A program made the position numbers and the translations under genes. From Hyphomonadaceae bacterium (GTDB lineage Bacteria; Pseudomonadota; Alphaproteobacteria; Caulobacterales; Hyphomonadaceae): a stretch of DNA of 47,236 nucleotides. Positions 33,065 through 41,728 of the stretch are shown piece by piece (the first letter of the stretch is position 1; each line of letters begins with the position of its first letter). The DNA is taken from NCBI GenBank assembly GCA_022844475.1, contig JALHLR010000030.1, positions 1-47,236 on the forward strand, given 5' to 3'. The notes under the pieces were generated by a model. That model searched no databases. It saw only the letters and a program-made list of their open reading frames with translations, and was not told the DNA's origin.

Positions 33065-34725
33065 TGTATCGCTACGACCAATTTGACGAAACGCTGGTCC
33101 GGGAACGCGCAAGACAGTTCCGTGGTCAGGTGGAGCGTCGTCTGAAGGGCGAACTGCGGGAAGAGCATTTCAAGCCTCTGCGGCTGCAGAACGGCGTTTA
33201 TCTCCAGCTGCATGCCTACATGCTGCGCGTGGCGATTCCATATGGGCAGCTCAATGCGGCGAAGCTTCGCCAGCTCGCGATGATCGCGGACAGGTACGAC
33301 AAGGGCTATGGGCATTTCACGACGCGGCAGAACATCCAGTACAACTGGATCAGGCTGGCCGACATGCCGGATGTGCTGGATGCGCTGGCGGATGTCGAGA
33401 TGCATGCGATCCAGACGAGCGGCAACTGCATCCGCAATGTGACTTCGGACCATCTGGCGGGCGCGAACCTTGATGAGATCGAGGATCCGCGGCCGTGGTG
33501 CGAGATCATCCGGCAGTGGTCGACATTCCATCCGGAGTTTTCGAGCCTGCCGCGGAAGTTCAAGATCGCGGTGACGGCGGGGGCTACGGATCGCGCGGCG
33601 GTGCGGGTGCACGATATCGGGCTGCACATGAAGACGAATTCGGAGGGCCGCGTGGGCTTCGAGTTCATCGTCGGCGGTGGTCTCGGACGGACGCCGTATA
33701 TCGGGCTGACGTTGCGCGAGTGGGTCGCAAAGGAAGACCTGCTCGACTATCTCGAAGCGAACATGCGCGTCTACAACCGCTATGGAAGGCGGGACAACAA
33801 GTACAAGGCGCGCATCAAGATCCTGGTGAACGAGCTGGGGCTTGAGGAGTACAGGCGCGAGGTCGAGGAAGAGTTCGCGGCGCAGAATAAGTGGGAGAAG
33901 GTCGTGCTTCCGCGGGAGGAAGTGGATCGGATCACGGCGTACTTCGCGCCGCCTGCATTCGCGAAGCTGCCGCCGGTGTCTGAAGGCTTCGAGGCGTTCA
34001 GGCTGACAAGCCGCGAGCAGGCGCGCTGGGCCAGGAACAACCTGCGGCCGCATCGCGTGCCGGGCCATGTCTCCGTGCATATAGCCGTGAAGCAGCAGGG
34101 CGAGGCGCCGGGAGATGCGACGTCGGACCAGATGCGCGCCATTGCAGAGATTGGCGAGCGTTACGGGTTCGACGATATCCGCGTGGCGCACGAGCAGGAC
34201 GTGGTGCTGCCGCATGTGAAGCTGGATGATGTGCCGGCGGTGTATGCGGCGCTGAAGGCGGCGGGGCTGCATGCGTCGAATGCCGGCATGGGGTCGGACA
34301 TCATCGCATGCCCAGGGCTGGATTACTGCAATCTGTCGAATGCGCGCTCGATCTCGGTTGCGAACGAGATCCAGGCGGTATTTGCCGATCCGGAATTCGA
34401 GGATGAGGTTGGCACGCTGCATGTGAATGTCTCGGGCTGCATCAATGCATGCGGACACCATCACGTTGGCCATATCGGCATTCTTGGCGTCGACAAGAAG
34501 GGCGAGGAATTCTATCAGGTCCTTCTCGGCGGGCGGGCCGACGAGAAGGCGACGATCGCGACCATCCAGGGTCCGGGGCTGAAGCACGAGGAAGTGGCGC
34601 CTGCGATCCGCCGCATGGTGGACACGTATCTCTCGCTTCGTCGCGACCAGACCGAGAAGTTCATCGACACGATGGGCCGCGTGGGCCAGGCGCCGTTCAA
34701 GGAGGCGCTGTATGCCGCTGCTTAA
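33064..34725 (+). CDS. cysI: Sulfite (nitrite/sulfite) reductase, hemoprotein
   Basis: 553 residues with two ferredoxin-like and siroheme/[4Fe-4S] half-domains. Cluster ligands are C416 and C422 (CPGLDYCNLSNARS) and C459 and C463 (SGCINACGHHHVGHIGILG). GHFTTRQNIQYNWI and SGNCIRNVTSDHLAG are typical of the ferredoxin-type nitrite/sulfite reductase branch. The reaction is the six-electron reduction of sulfite to sulfide; neighbours cobA and cysH favour sulfite over nitrite. It overlaps DUF934 by 14 bases. No cysJ flavoprotein is nearby, so the electron donor is probably ferredoxin. Confidence 0.96.
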   Translation: MYRYDQFDETLVRERARQFRGQVERRLKGELREEHFKPLRLQNGVYLQLHAYMLRVAIPYGQLNAAKLRQLAMIADRYDKGYGHFTTRQNIQYNWIRLADMPDVLDALADVEMHAIQTSGNCIRNVTSDHLAGANLDEIEDPRPWCEIIRQWSTFHPEFSSLPRKFKIAVTAGATDRAAVRVHDIGLHMKTNSEGRVGFEFIVGGGLGRTPYIGLTLREWVAKEDLLDYLEANMRVYNRYGRRDNKYKARIKILVNELGLEEYRREVEEEFAAQNKWEKVVLPREEVDRITAYFAPPAFAKLPPVSEGFEAFRLTSREQARWARNNLRPHRVPGHVSVHIAVKQQGEAPGDATSDQMRAIAEIGERYGFDDIRVAHEQDVVLPHVKLDDVPAVYAALKAAGLHASNAGMGSDIIACPGLDYCNLSNARSISVANEIQAVFADPEFEDEVGTLHVNVSGCINACGHHHVGHIGILGVDKKGEEFYQVLLGGRADEKATIATIQGPGLKHEEVAPAIRRMVDTYLSLRRDQTEKFIDTMGRVGQAPFKEALYAAA

Positions 34726-35224
34726 GGACGGGAAGGTCGTCGACGATATCTGGGCGTTCGCGGAAGACGGTCACGAGCTGTCGCCGGGCGGATGTATCGT
34801 GGTGTCGCTGGCGCGGTTCATCTCGGAGCATGACGAGTTGCTGGCGCGCAACCAGTCGATCGGCGTGCGGCTGCTGAACAGCGATGATCCAGCGCTTCTT
34901 GCGCCCCATCTGGACCGGCTGCATCTGATCGAAGTGCAGTTTCCAAAGTACACGGATGGGCGCGCACTGAGCCAGGCTCAGCTGCTGCGCCGGCGGCTTG
35001 GCTACAAGGGCGAGATCCGTGCGACAGGACAGGTGCTGCGTGACCAGCTGCGGCTGATGATCCGCTGCGGCATCGACGCGATGGTGATCGCAGAACCAGA
35101 CGCCGAGGGCGTATACGCTGCGTCAGCCTCCGAGTTTTCAGAGTTCTATCAGTCTGCCGCCGACACGTCCGGGTCGATCTTCGTGAAGCGGCAGAAGCTG
35201 AGACAGTCCACGGCTGCTGAATGA
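34712..35224 (+). CDS. DUF934 protein
   Basis: 170 residues, recognised by VVSLARFISEHDELLARNQSIGVRLLNSDDPALLAPHLDRLHLIEVQFPKYTDGRALSQAQLLRRRLGYKGEIRATGQVLRDQLRLMIRCGIDAM. The block FPKYTDGRAxSQAxLLRxRLGYxGExRAxGxVLxDQ is the DUF934 signature. It is encoded between cysI and cysH, the standard position in alphaproteobacteria, and overlaps both (14 and 4 bases). A role in sulfite reductase assembly or electron supply is inferred from position only. Confidence 0.95.
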   Translation: MPLLKDGKVVDDIWAFAEDGHELSPGGCIVVSLARFISEHDELLARNQSIGVRLLNSDDPALLAPHLDRLHLIEVQFPKYTDGRALSQAQLLRRRLGYKGEIRATGQVLRDQLRLMIRCGIDAMVIAEPDAEGVYAASASEFSEFYQSAADTSGSIFVKRQKLRQSTAAE

Positions 35225-35952
35225 GCGCGCCTCCCATGAGCATCGAAACACCCGACCAGATCGTCGAGCGGCTGAACGCCGAGCTGCGCGGGAAGGGGCC
35301 GCACGAGATCATCCGCGTGGCGCTGCGCGAGTTCGGACGGAAGCTGACCTATGTGTCGTCCTTCGGCGCGGAGAGTGCGGCGATGCTGGGGCTGATCGCC
35401 GACGTCGACCAGGGCATGCCGATCGTGTTCATCGACACAGGCATGCACTTTCACCAGACGCTGCAGTATCGTGACATGCTGGGGCTGGTGCTGGGCCTCA
35501 CCGACATCCGCACATTCCATCCGGTAAAGGACGAGGTGAAGGCGGTCGATCCCAGGGGCGTGCTGAACAAGACGGACCCGAATGCGTGCTGCGAAGTGCG
35601 CAAGGTGCGGCCGCTGGCGCCAGCGCTGGAAGGGTTCGATGCGTGGATCACGGGGCGCAAGCGCTTCCATGGCGGCGGGCGCACGAAGTTGCCGGTGGTC
35701 GAATATTTCGAGGGGCGTTACAAGATCAACCCGCTGGCGGACCAGACGCCGGAAGACCTCGCCGCCCTGGTTGCCGAGAAGCACCTGCCGCCGCATCCGA
35801 TGGTGGCGGAGGGCTATCCCTCGATCGGCTGCTGGCCCTGCACGGCGCGGCCGCTTGATCCTAACGACATCCGGTCCGGGCGCTGGGTGGGCTTCAAGAA
35901 AGAAGAGTGCGGGCTGCACCTGACCCGGCAGGAACGGCCGCGGGTGTTCTAG
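35221..35952 (+). CDS. cysH: Adenylyl-sulfate (APS) reductase
   Basis: 243 residues of the PAPS/APS reductase family: VSSFGAESAAMLGLIADVDQGMPIVFIDTGMHFHQTLQY is the nucleotide-binding part, and ECGLH (Cys230) carries the catalytic thiol. The Cys pairs C123-C124 (NACCEVRKVRPL) and C204-C207 (IGCWPCT) are the [4Fe-4S] ligands that mark APS-using enzymes, rather than the clusterless PAPS enzymes of enterobacteria. It makes sulfite from APS with thioredoxin-type reductant and feeds CysI. It is the last gene of the operon. Confidence 0.95.
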   Translation: MSAPPMSIETPDQIVERLNAELRGKGPHEIIRVALREFGRKLTYVSSFGAESAAMLGLIADVDQGMPIVFIDTGMHFHQTLQYRDMLGLVLGLTDIRTFHPVKDEVKAVDPRGVLNKTDPNACCEVRKVRPLAPALEGFDAWITGRKRFHGGGRTKLPVVEYFEGRYKINPLADQTPEDLAALVAEKHLPPHPMVAEGYPSIGCWPCTARPLDPNDIRSGRWVGFKKEECGLHLTRQERPRVF

Positions 35953-36111
35953 GTCTGCTCACGCTTACGCCATCGTAATGACGTTGCGGCGACATGCGCA
36001 TCCCATGGGTGGGCAGGGGCTCTGCCATTTGTTAGACAAGCCTTGGGGGAACGGATGGGCTGCTGAGCCCGTTCGCGTCAGGGGCGGTGCAAGCGAGCGC
36101 GGAGTGGCGGT

Positions 36112-36960
36112 ATGTCGATCTGGTGGCTGATCCCGGCATTCGTGGGCCTTGTGGGCGTACTGATGCTGGTGGGCGGTTTCGCCAAGCTGTTCAAGGCGAA
36201 CCTTGGCGGGGGTCTTGTGCGCGTGCTGTTCGGCGGACTGACGCTGGCGGGTGCGATGATCGTGGGGCTGATCGGTCTCAATCTGCAGACCTATGCGGCG
36301 CTCTCGAAGGAGCGGCTGGCGGGGCAGGTGGTGCTGAAGAAGAACGGCGATTTCGACTACACGGCGACGATCGATCTCGCGGATGCCGAAGGCAGGCTGC
36401 GTGGCCAGCCGAGGGATTTCCAGATCACTGGCCAGCGCGTGCACATCGAAGGCCCGGTGGTGAAGTTCAAGCCGTGGGCCAACGTCATCGGTATCGACTC
36501 GCTGTTCAAGGTGACCGAGGTCTACGGCACCTATGTGAATCCCAACTGCACCAACAAGTATTCGCCGCGCCGCGAGACGACCGAGGAATGCAGGACGGGC
36601 GACTTCATGGGCTGCCTCGGGTCGAGCTGGCAGATGCTGGACCTTGCGGATTTCTCGCACACATCGGCGAGCGGACAGCTGATGGACGATGGCGCGATCT
36701 ACGACATCTATGCGAGCCAGGACGCGTTCGAGCTGAAGCCGAACGAGAGCAATGCTGTGGCGATGGCGCTGCAGGATCAGGTTGCGCCGCGCGGGCCGGT
36801 TGACTGCGATCCGGTGACGGGCCCGGTGCAGACGCCGAGCGGTGCGGTCGAGTATCGTCCGCCGGCGGCGACGGTAGCGCCGCAATCGACGCTGCCGCCT
36901 GTGCAGGGCACGGTGCAGCCGCAGGTGATGCCGCCGCAGCCGGCGCCGGCGCCGAACTAG
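36112..36960 (+). CDS. Membrane-anchored protein of unknown function
   Basis: 282 residues. Two N-terminal membrane helices (about 4-24 and 38-60), then a soluble domain with four Cys (CTNKYSPRRETTEECRTGDFMGCL and VDCDP) and a Pro/Gln-rich tail. The domain segment DFDYTATIDLADAEGRLRGQPRDFQITGQRVHIEGPVVKFKPWANVIGIDSLFKVTEVYGTY appears conserved in related genomes, where it is sometimes labelled efflux-related; that label has no support here. GGAG precedes the ATG. It stands alone and converges on the HAD phosphatase with a 22-base gap. Confidence 0.75.
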   Translation: MSIWWLIPAFVGLVGVLMLVGGFAKLFKANLGGGLVRVLFGGLTLAGAMIVGLIGLNLQTYAALSKERLAGQVVLKKNGDFDYTATIDLADAEGRLRGQPRDFQITGQRVHIEGPVVKFKPWANVIGIDSLFKVTEVYGTYVNPNCTNKYSPRRETTEECRTGDFMGCLGSSWQMLDLADFSHTSASGQLMDDGAIYDIYASQDAFELKPNESNAVAMALQDQVAPRGPVDCDPVTGPVQTPSGAVEYRPPAATVAPQSTLPPVQGTVQPQVMPPQPAPAPN

Positions 36961-36982
36961 ACGCGCGCGCGATCGACAGGCG

Positions 36983-37507
36983 TCAGCGGCCCTCGCCCAT
37001 GTCGGCGAGCGCCCAGTCGGCAAACGCCGCAAGGTCGCCGCCGCTGAAGAGGAAGCCGCGGACGCCGGCGGCCCTGGCGGCGTCGAGATCGGCCTGCTTG
37101 TCGCCGATCAGGAAGGAGCGCTCCTTGATCACGGGGAAGTCGGTCATCGCGCGGATCAGCATGCCAGGCTTTGGTTTGCGGTCGTAGCTGTCCCTCGTGT
37201 AGCGCGGGATCGTGCCGTCCTCGTGGAAGGGGCAGTGGTAGATCCGGTCGATGTGGGCGCCGGTCGCACCAAGCTCGGCCGACATCCAGTCGTGCAGGGC
37301 CTGCATCTGCTCTTCGGTGTAGTAGCCGCGCGCGATGCCGGACTGGTTGGTGACGACGAAGACCCACCAGCCTATGTCGTTGAAGCGGCGGATGACGGCT
37401 TGCGCGCCGTCGACCCACTCGAAATTCTCGCGGCTGAAGACGTAGCTGTGATCGACGTTGATGACGCCGTCGCGGTCGAGGAAGAGGGCGGGGCGGGCGG
37501 CTGGCAT
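36983..37507 (-). CDS. HAD-IIIA phosphatase, GmhB-like
   Basis: 174 residues. HAD motif I is FLDRDGVIN (Asp11, Asp13), motif II TNQSG, motif III RKPKPGML and motif IV LIGDKQADLDAA. The arrangement and length match D-glycero-D-manno-heptose-1,7-bisphosphate 7-phosphatase. The zinc loop is incomplete: CPFH retains the first Cys/His pair, but the later CxC before RKP has become SYD. The substrate may therefore be heptose bisphosphate or another sugar phosphate. It starts 2 bases after the Tet-type pump stop, so the two share a transcript. Confidence 0.82.
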   Translation of the reverse strand: MPAARPALFLDRDGVINVDHSYVFSRENFEWVDGAQAVIRRFNDIGWWVFVVTNQSGIARGYYTEEQMQALHDWMSAELGATGAHIDRIYHCPFHEDGTIPRYTRDSYDRKPKPGMLIRAMTDFPVIKERSFLIGDKQADLDAARAAGVRGFLFSGGDLAAFADWALADMGEGR

Positions 37508-37509
37508 CT

Positions 37510-38880
37510 CTAGCCGGAATGCGTGGCTGGCGCTGCGTCGGCTGGCGGATCGGCGGGCTGCTCTTCCACCTGCGGCGCGACGGCGAGGCCGCGCATCAGC
37601 GGCAGCAGCGAGACCGCGCAGAATACCGCAGCGAGCGCGAAGGCTGCGCCGGGGAAGAAGAAGGGCGCGCCTGGGGCGGTGAAGGAGTAGAAGATCTGCG
37701 TCATTGCGAGCGGTGCGACCATGTTGGATAGCGAGTTGACGCTGGCGATTGCGCCCTGGAGTTCGCCTTGCGCATTCTTCGGCGTGCGAACTGACATGAT
37801 CTGGTTCATCGCAGGGCCAAGCACGCCGGCGAGCGCGCCGAACGGGATAATCAGGTAGACCATCCATCCTTCGGTTGCGGCGGCATAGGCGGCGAAGGTT
37901 ACGACGCAGATGAGGAAGCCGAAGACGGCGGTGTTGGTTGACCCGAAGCGCTTGATGATCGGACCGATCAGCGCGCCCTGCACGACGGCGGAACCGATGC
38001 CGACAACCATCAGCGCAATGCCGATCAGGCCCTCACCCCAGCCGAAATTGACAGCAGAGTAGTAGCCGAACGTTGCCGGATAGACCCAGTAGGAAAACTG
38101 GAAGAGGCCAAGGGCCAGCATGAACCAGGCAAGATAGGGCACCTTGGCGAGGTGCGCGAACGTGCCGAACGCGTTGGCGCGCTTCCATTCGAAGCGGCGG
38201 CGATGCTCGCGCCCAAGCGATTCCGGCAGCACGAACAGGCCGTAGCAGAAGTTGATTGCTGCAAGCGCCGCCGAGGCGAAGAACGGGTAGCGCGGATCGA
38301 ACTGGCCGAGGAAGCCGCCGATGGCGGGGCCAAGGATGAAGCCGAGGCCGAAGGCTGCGCCGAGCATGCCGAAGGCCTGGGCGCGCTGCTTCGGCTCCGT
38401 GACGTCGGCGATATAGGCAGAGGCGGTTGAGTGAGTGGCGCCGGAAATCCCTGAAAGCACACGCCCGAGGAAGAGCAGCCAGATGGTGTGGGCGAAACCC
38501 ATGATGAGGAAGTCGATCGCCAGCGTGCCGATCGACACCAGCAGGACAGGGCGGCGGCCGAACCTGTCCGACAGCCCGCCAAGGATGGGCGCGCTGAGAA
38601 AGTTCATCACCGCATAGACCATGGTAATGTATCCGCCCCACGGCGCGGCTTCCGACAGCATCGCTTCGAGCGGGAGCAGGTTGCCTTCGCTCGCCAGCGT
38701 GCGGGCGGATTCCAGCGCCGCCTCGCCGTTCAGCAGCTCGGCCATCAGGTAGGGCATCGAGGGCATGACGACCGCGAAGGCCATCATGTCGATGAACACC
38801 GTCACGATGATGAAAAAGAATGCATTCTTGCCGAGCCGCGAAGCCCCGGTTGCGGGAGGAGAGGCGTTTGCGGCGGACAT
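37510..38880 (-). CDS. MFS transporter of the TetA/TCR type
   Basis: 456 residues, 12 membrane segments. The N-terminus [29 protein letters not shown], motif [17 protein letters not shown] after TM2 and [51 protein letters not shown] (motif C region) are the tetracycline-type drug/H+ antiporter pattern. Such chromosomal homologues are usually general multidrug or metabolite exporters, so resistance should not be assumed. CGGAG lies before the ATG. The HAD phosphatase gene follows in the same transcript. Confidence 0.93.
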   Translation of the reverse strand: MSAANASPPATGASRLGKNAFFFIIVTVFIDMMAFAVVMPSMPYLMAELLNGEAALESARTLASEGNLLPLEAMLSEAAPWGGYITMVYAVMNFLSAPILGGLSDRFGRRPVLLVSIGTLAIDFLIMGFAHTIWLLFLGRVLSGISGATHSTASAYIADVTEPKQRAQAFGMLGAAFGLGFILGPAIGGFLGQFDPRYPFFASAALAAINFCYGLFVLPESLGREHRRRFEWKRANAFGTFAHLAKVPYLAWFMLALGLFQFSYWVYPATFGYYSAVNFGWGEGLIGIALMVVGIGSAVVQGALIGPIIKRFGSTNTAVFGFLICVVTFAAYAAATEGWMVYLIIPFGALAGVLGPAMNQIMSVRTPKNAQGELQGAIASVNSLSNMVAPLAMTQIFYSFTAPGAPFFFPGAAFALAAVFCAVSLLPLMRGLAVAPQVEEQPADPPADAAPATHSG

Positions 38881-38934
38881 GTCCGGCTCCGGGACGTGTG
38901 ACCAAGCGCGGATACGCCGGGCGGGCTTGTGCAG

Positions 38935-39441
38935 TCAATCAGGGAGGCGTGGAGGAAGGGTTTCTGCCGCGCGTTGTGACAGGCGTTCGAGGCCCGCGCG
39001 CCATTGTTCGCCCTGGCGCTGGTTTGTGAGCTGCAGGGGGAAGCCGTGGCGGGCGACATGGTCCTGCGGCACTGATTCCCAGCCGCGGTGTTCCACGCTT
39101 ACACGTGTCTCGGCGCCGACCCGTTCGAATGTCACCTCGACCTCGGTGGCGTGACCGGGCCCGAAGCTGGCATGGCGCCATCCGACCACCAGACGCTCCC
39201 CCGGCGCCCAGGCGCGCACGGGGCCGATCTCGAAGACTTTGCCGCCGGGCAGGCGCTCGATCAGCCGGCCGCCTTCGCCGTCGGCGCCGGGAGGCTCGAA
39301 TGCCAGCGTGCCAGGGCTGCGCGGCGTGAAGCGGAAGAAGGCGCTGTCGGCCCACCAGACGCCGATTTCCTCCGTGAAGAGCGCGAAGGCCTCGTCGGGC
39401 GAGCAGGGAACGCGCAGGGAGACCACCACGCGGGAGGTCAT
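38935..39441 (-). CDS. SRPBCC (AHSA1-like) domain protein
   Basis: 168 residues of the START/Bet v1-like ligand-binding fold: VVVSLRVPCSPDEAFALFTEEIGVWWADSAFF, then FEIGPVRAWAPGERLVVGWRHASFGPGHATEVEVTFERVGAETRVSVEHRGWES. This is the AHSA1 branch that commonly accompanies an ArsR repressor. The ArsR gene is immediately upstream, overlapping by 4 bases. The ligand is unknown. Confidence 0.92.
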   Translation of the reverse strand: MTSRVVVSLRVPCSPDEAFALFTEEIGVWWADSAFFRFTPRSPGTLAFEPPGADGEGGRLIERLPGGKVFEIGPVRAWAPGERLVVGWRHASFGPGHATEVEVTFERVGAETRVSVEHRGWESVPQDHVARHGFPLQLTNQRQGEQWRAGLERLSQRAAETLPPRLPD

Positions 39442-39815
39442 GGCGCCTTCTTCCGGGCGGGCTTACTGTCCTGCCGCTCTGCAACGTATGCCGCGAAGGC
39501 GGAAAGCTGTTCGCTCCAGCCTTGCTCCGCGCGCTCCAGCCAGGTCTTCAGCTCGGAGAGACGCTGTGTGTTGAGGGCGTAGACGCGGACCCGCGCGTCG
39601 AACTCCGGATGCGTTTCGGTGACCACGCCGGCGGACCTGAGAGCCTTCAGGTGGCGGCTCATGGCAGGGGCTGCAAGGCCAAGGCGATCGGCAAGTTCTC
39701 CTGCGCGCAGGGGGCTGCGGCCCAGCATTTCCACGGCGCGCCTGCGCGCGGGATCGGCGAGGGCTGCGAGCAGCGTATCGACATCGGGCTTTCGAGAGGG
39801 CTTTCGCGCGCTCAT
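39438..39815 (-). CDS. ArsR family transcriptional regulator
   Basis: 125 residues with the compact winged helix LLAALADPARRRAVEMLGRSPLRAGELADRLGLAAPAMSRHLKALRSAGVVTE, then a dimerisation helix LNTQRLSELKTWLERAEQGWSEQLSAFAAYV. No Cys is present, so it is not a classic metal sensor of the CxC type. It probably senses a small organic ligand and controls the VOC-ArsR-SRPBCC operon, whose promoter carries a near-perfect 16-base dyad. It follows the VOC gene by 30 bases. Confidence 0.94.
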   Translation of the reverse strand: MSARKPSRKPDVDTLLAALADPARRRAVEMLGRSPLRAGELADRLGLAAPAMSRHLKALRSAGVVTETHPEFDARVRVYALNTQRLSELKTWLERAEQGWSEQLSAFAAYVAERQDSKPARKKAP

Positions 39816-39845
39816 GCGGTCAGGCGAAGTGCGGTGGGCGTCATC

Positions 39846-40313
39846 TCAGTCCTTGCCATATCCATCGCGCGCCCAGGTCCTGAGGCCGGTCTCCCTGTCC
39901 CAGTCCGCCGGAGTGACGTGGCGAACGGGTTCGGAGAACGACCAGATGTGACCTTCGGGGTCGCGCGCCTGGTAGGTGCGGTCACCGTAGAACTGGTCGG
40001 CGGGTTCCATGACGATGTCGGCTCCAGCCGCGCGGGCGATGGCGCAGTGGTCGTCTGCCGTCTGGCCGCGCAGCTGGACATGAGTGGTCTGCGTGTTGCG
40101 GCCCTTGAGGGAGGCAGGGCTGCGGCGGCTCTCGTCCCACTCCGTGCCAACCATGATGAGGCCGTCGCCATAGCGCATCTGCGAGTGTTGCAGGCCACCA
40201 TGCTCGTCCTCGATCAGCAGCTCCATTTCGAAGCCGAAGGCCTTCTGCAGGAAATCGAGGGCGGCTCGCGCATCGCGATAGAAGAGGGCGGGGGTGATGG
40301 TGGGGTGGACCAA
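39846..40313 (-). CDS. VOC family (glyoxalase/bleomycin-resistance fold) protein
   Basis: 155 residues from a TTG start (VHPTITPALFYRDARAALDFLQKAFGFE), matching the PhnB-like VOC group. That TTG is preferred over one 45 bases upstream because AGGGAG sits 8 bases before it, the family N-terminus begins here, and the upstream site would precede the predicted transcription start. The C-terminal repeat holds FYGDRTYQARDPEGHIWSFSEPVR, a typical VOC metal-site strand. The function is unknown; it is co-transcribed with ArsR and the SRPBCC protein. Confidence 0.88.
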   Translation of the reverse strand: MVHPTITPALFYRDARAALDFLQKAFGFEMELLIEDEHGGLQHSQMRYGDGLIMVGTEWDESRRSPASLKGRNTQTTHVQLRGQTADDHCAIARAAGADIVMEPADQFYGDRTYQARDPEGHIWSFSEPVRHVTPADWDRETGLRTWARDGYGKD

Positions 40314-40346
40314 GAGCGGTGCTCCCTGAACCTGGAATACATTTGC

Positions 40347-40389
40347 AATAATGCGCAATATTTCTACAAAAAAGCAACTAATACGTCAA
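40347..40389 (-). promoter_or_regulatory. Promoter and operator of the VOC-ArsR-SRPBCC operon
   Basis: On the minus strand, TTGACG (40389-40384) and TAGAAA (40366-40361) are separated by exactly 17 bases. A 16-base dyad AATAATGCGCAATATT at 40347-40362 (one mismatched pair) covers the -10 edge and start point, the usual place for an ArsR operator. The region is AT-rich against a GC-rich background. Confidence 0.55.
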
Positions 40390-40428
40390 GCACAGGCTTT
40401 CTGCTGCAGCGCTGATTCCGGGCGGGTT

Positions 40429-41208
40429 TCAGGCGTCGGGGGTCCAGGCGCCGTCCGCGCCTTTGCGGAACAGCATGAAAGAGCCGGGGTCGAAATCCGG
40501 CGTGTCCTGGCCGAGCGAGAAGAACCAGGCATAGCCGCCGAAGATCCGCCAGAAGGCTGTGGCGCCTTCGTCGCGGCCATAAGCGCCGCACATCGAGACG
40601 GGTTCGTCCACCGGAAGCGTTGCCCGTTCGGCTTCAGAGAACTGCAGTACAAGAGCATCCTTCGGCCAGCCGGGCGCGTTCGCGGCCTGGACCGAGCATT
40701 TGGCGCGCTCGGCCACCGGCGCATTCTCGACGAGATCGCGGATCACCTTCTGTGGGTCGGCAGGGTCAGCCATGAAGATGCGGACAGGCTCGATCGGGGT
40801 GTCGCCGACCACCTGATCGCCATAGAGCGCGGACGCCGTGTAGGTAAGCGCCGCGGAGTGAGCGCCTGCGCCGAACTCGAATGCCGTGGTGATGTTCTTG
40901 CAGGTGAGGACGCGATAGACGATGGCCTCATCACCACTCGGCAGCGGGGTCTCGGTGAAGCCCCATGTGCAGCCGTCGGGCGTTTCGGTTGCGAGGCCAA
41001 TCTCGGGGTTCACATAGTTGACGGCGCGGCCGGCGCAGATGCCTGTGACGGACAGGCGCGGGCCATCGTCCGGGCACGGCGCAGCTTCCGGGCTGGCGGA
41101 GAGCGCGTCAGCGGCCGCGGCTGTTTCCACGGGCGGCGATTGCCCACCGCAGGCGACCAGCAGGGTGAGCGCGGCCAGGCCGGCGGCGAGCGAAAGTGAC
41201 GGCTTCAT
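40429..41208 (-). CDS. Lipoprotein of unknown function
   Basis: 259 residues with signal peptide and lipobox TLLVAC (Cys20), followed by a Ser/Pro/Ala linker. The mature domain contains five further Cys (for example PCPDDG, GICAG and DGCTWGF), likely forming disulfides in the periplasm. A block FWRIFGGYAWFFSLGQDTPDF ends the domain. GGGGGA precedes the ATG. No family was recognised. It is the first of a run of exported unknown proteins. Confidence 0.72.
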   Translation of the reverse strand: MKPSLSLAAGLAALTLLVACGGQSPPVETAAAADALSASPEAAPCPDDGPRLSVTGICAGRAVNYVNPEIGLATETPDGCTWGFTETPLPSGDEAIVYRVLTCKNITTAFEFGAGAHSAALTYTASALYGDQVVGDTPIEPVRIFMADPADPQKVIRDLVENAPVAERAKCSVQAANAPGWPKDALVLQFSEAERATLPVDEPVSMCGAYGRDEGATAFWRIFGGYAWFFSLGQDTPDFDPGSFMLFRKGADGAWTPDA

Positions 41209-41356
41209 GACGTGTCCCCCAATGCGGCGACTTCCCTACGCCGCATGAAACCGTTAGCGCCAAAAATGACGGGCTGAAAGATGCCGGCGCGCTGAACCGA
41301 CTGGTCCGGGCGTGGGCGCCTTGCGTATCGGGAAGATCGGACAAGGGGATCAATGC

Positions 41357-41725
41357 ATGCTGCGAATGATCGCAATCGTGGGGCTGCTGGGCGGCTGCAC
41401 GATGGTCCCTGGGCCGTCGCCGGCAGCTGGCATGGACGGCAGGTGGGTTGTCGACCTGTCGACGAACCCAGCTGAGCCCTACACGAAAGCAATGGAGCTG
41501 CGGCTTGCGCAAGATGGTGTTGCGACGGGGTCGTTCTACGACAGCGAGATCCTTGCCGGACGGTGGAAGACCGATCGTGGTCGCACCTGCGTGAGCTTCC
41601 GTACGACGGATGGCGCGGGGCCTTATCATTCGGCGGCCTGTCTGACGGGCGATGGCCGCATTGCGGGCCAGACCTGGGCGGAGCATCGCGACTTCCTGTT
41701 CAACTGGAACGCGACGCGCGAGTAG
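41357..41725 (+). CDS. Small lipoprotein, possible lipocalin-like barrel
   Basis: 122 residues. The start MLRMIAIVGLLGGC places a lipobox Cys at residue 14, and AGGGG lies 8 bases before the ATG. The mature part alternates short strands, MDGRWVVDLS, KAMELRLAQDGVATGSFYDSEILAGRWKTDRGRTCVSFRT and DGRIAGQTWAEHRDFLFNWNA, consistent with a small beta-barrel of the kind seen in META or lipocalin-like domains. Function unknown. It converges on the enoyl-CoA hydratase gene with a 3-base gap. Confidence 0.72.
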   Translation: MLRMIAIVGLLGGCTMVPGPSPAAGMDGRWVVDLSTNPAEPYTKAMELRLAQDGVATGSFYDSEILAGRWKTDRGRTCVSFRTTDGAGPYHSAACLTGDGRIAGQTWAEHRDFLFNWNATRE

Positions 41726-41728
41726 GCT

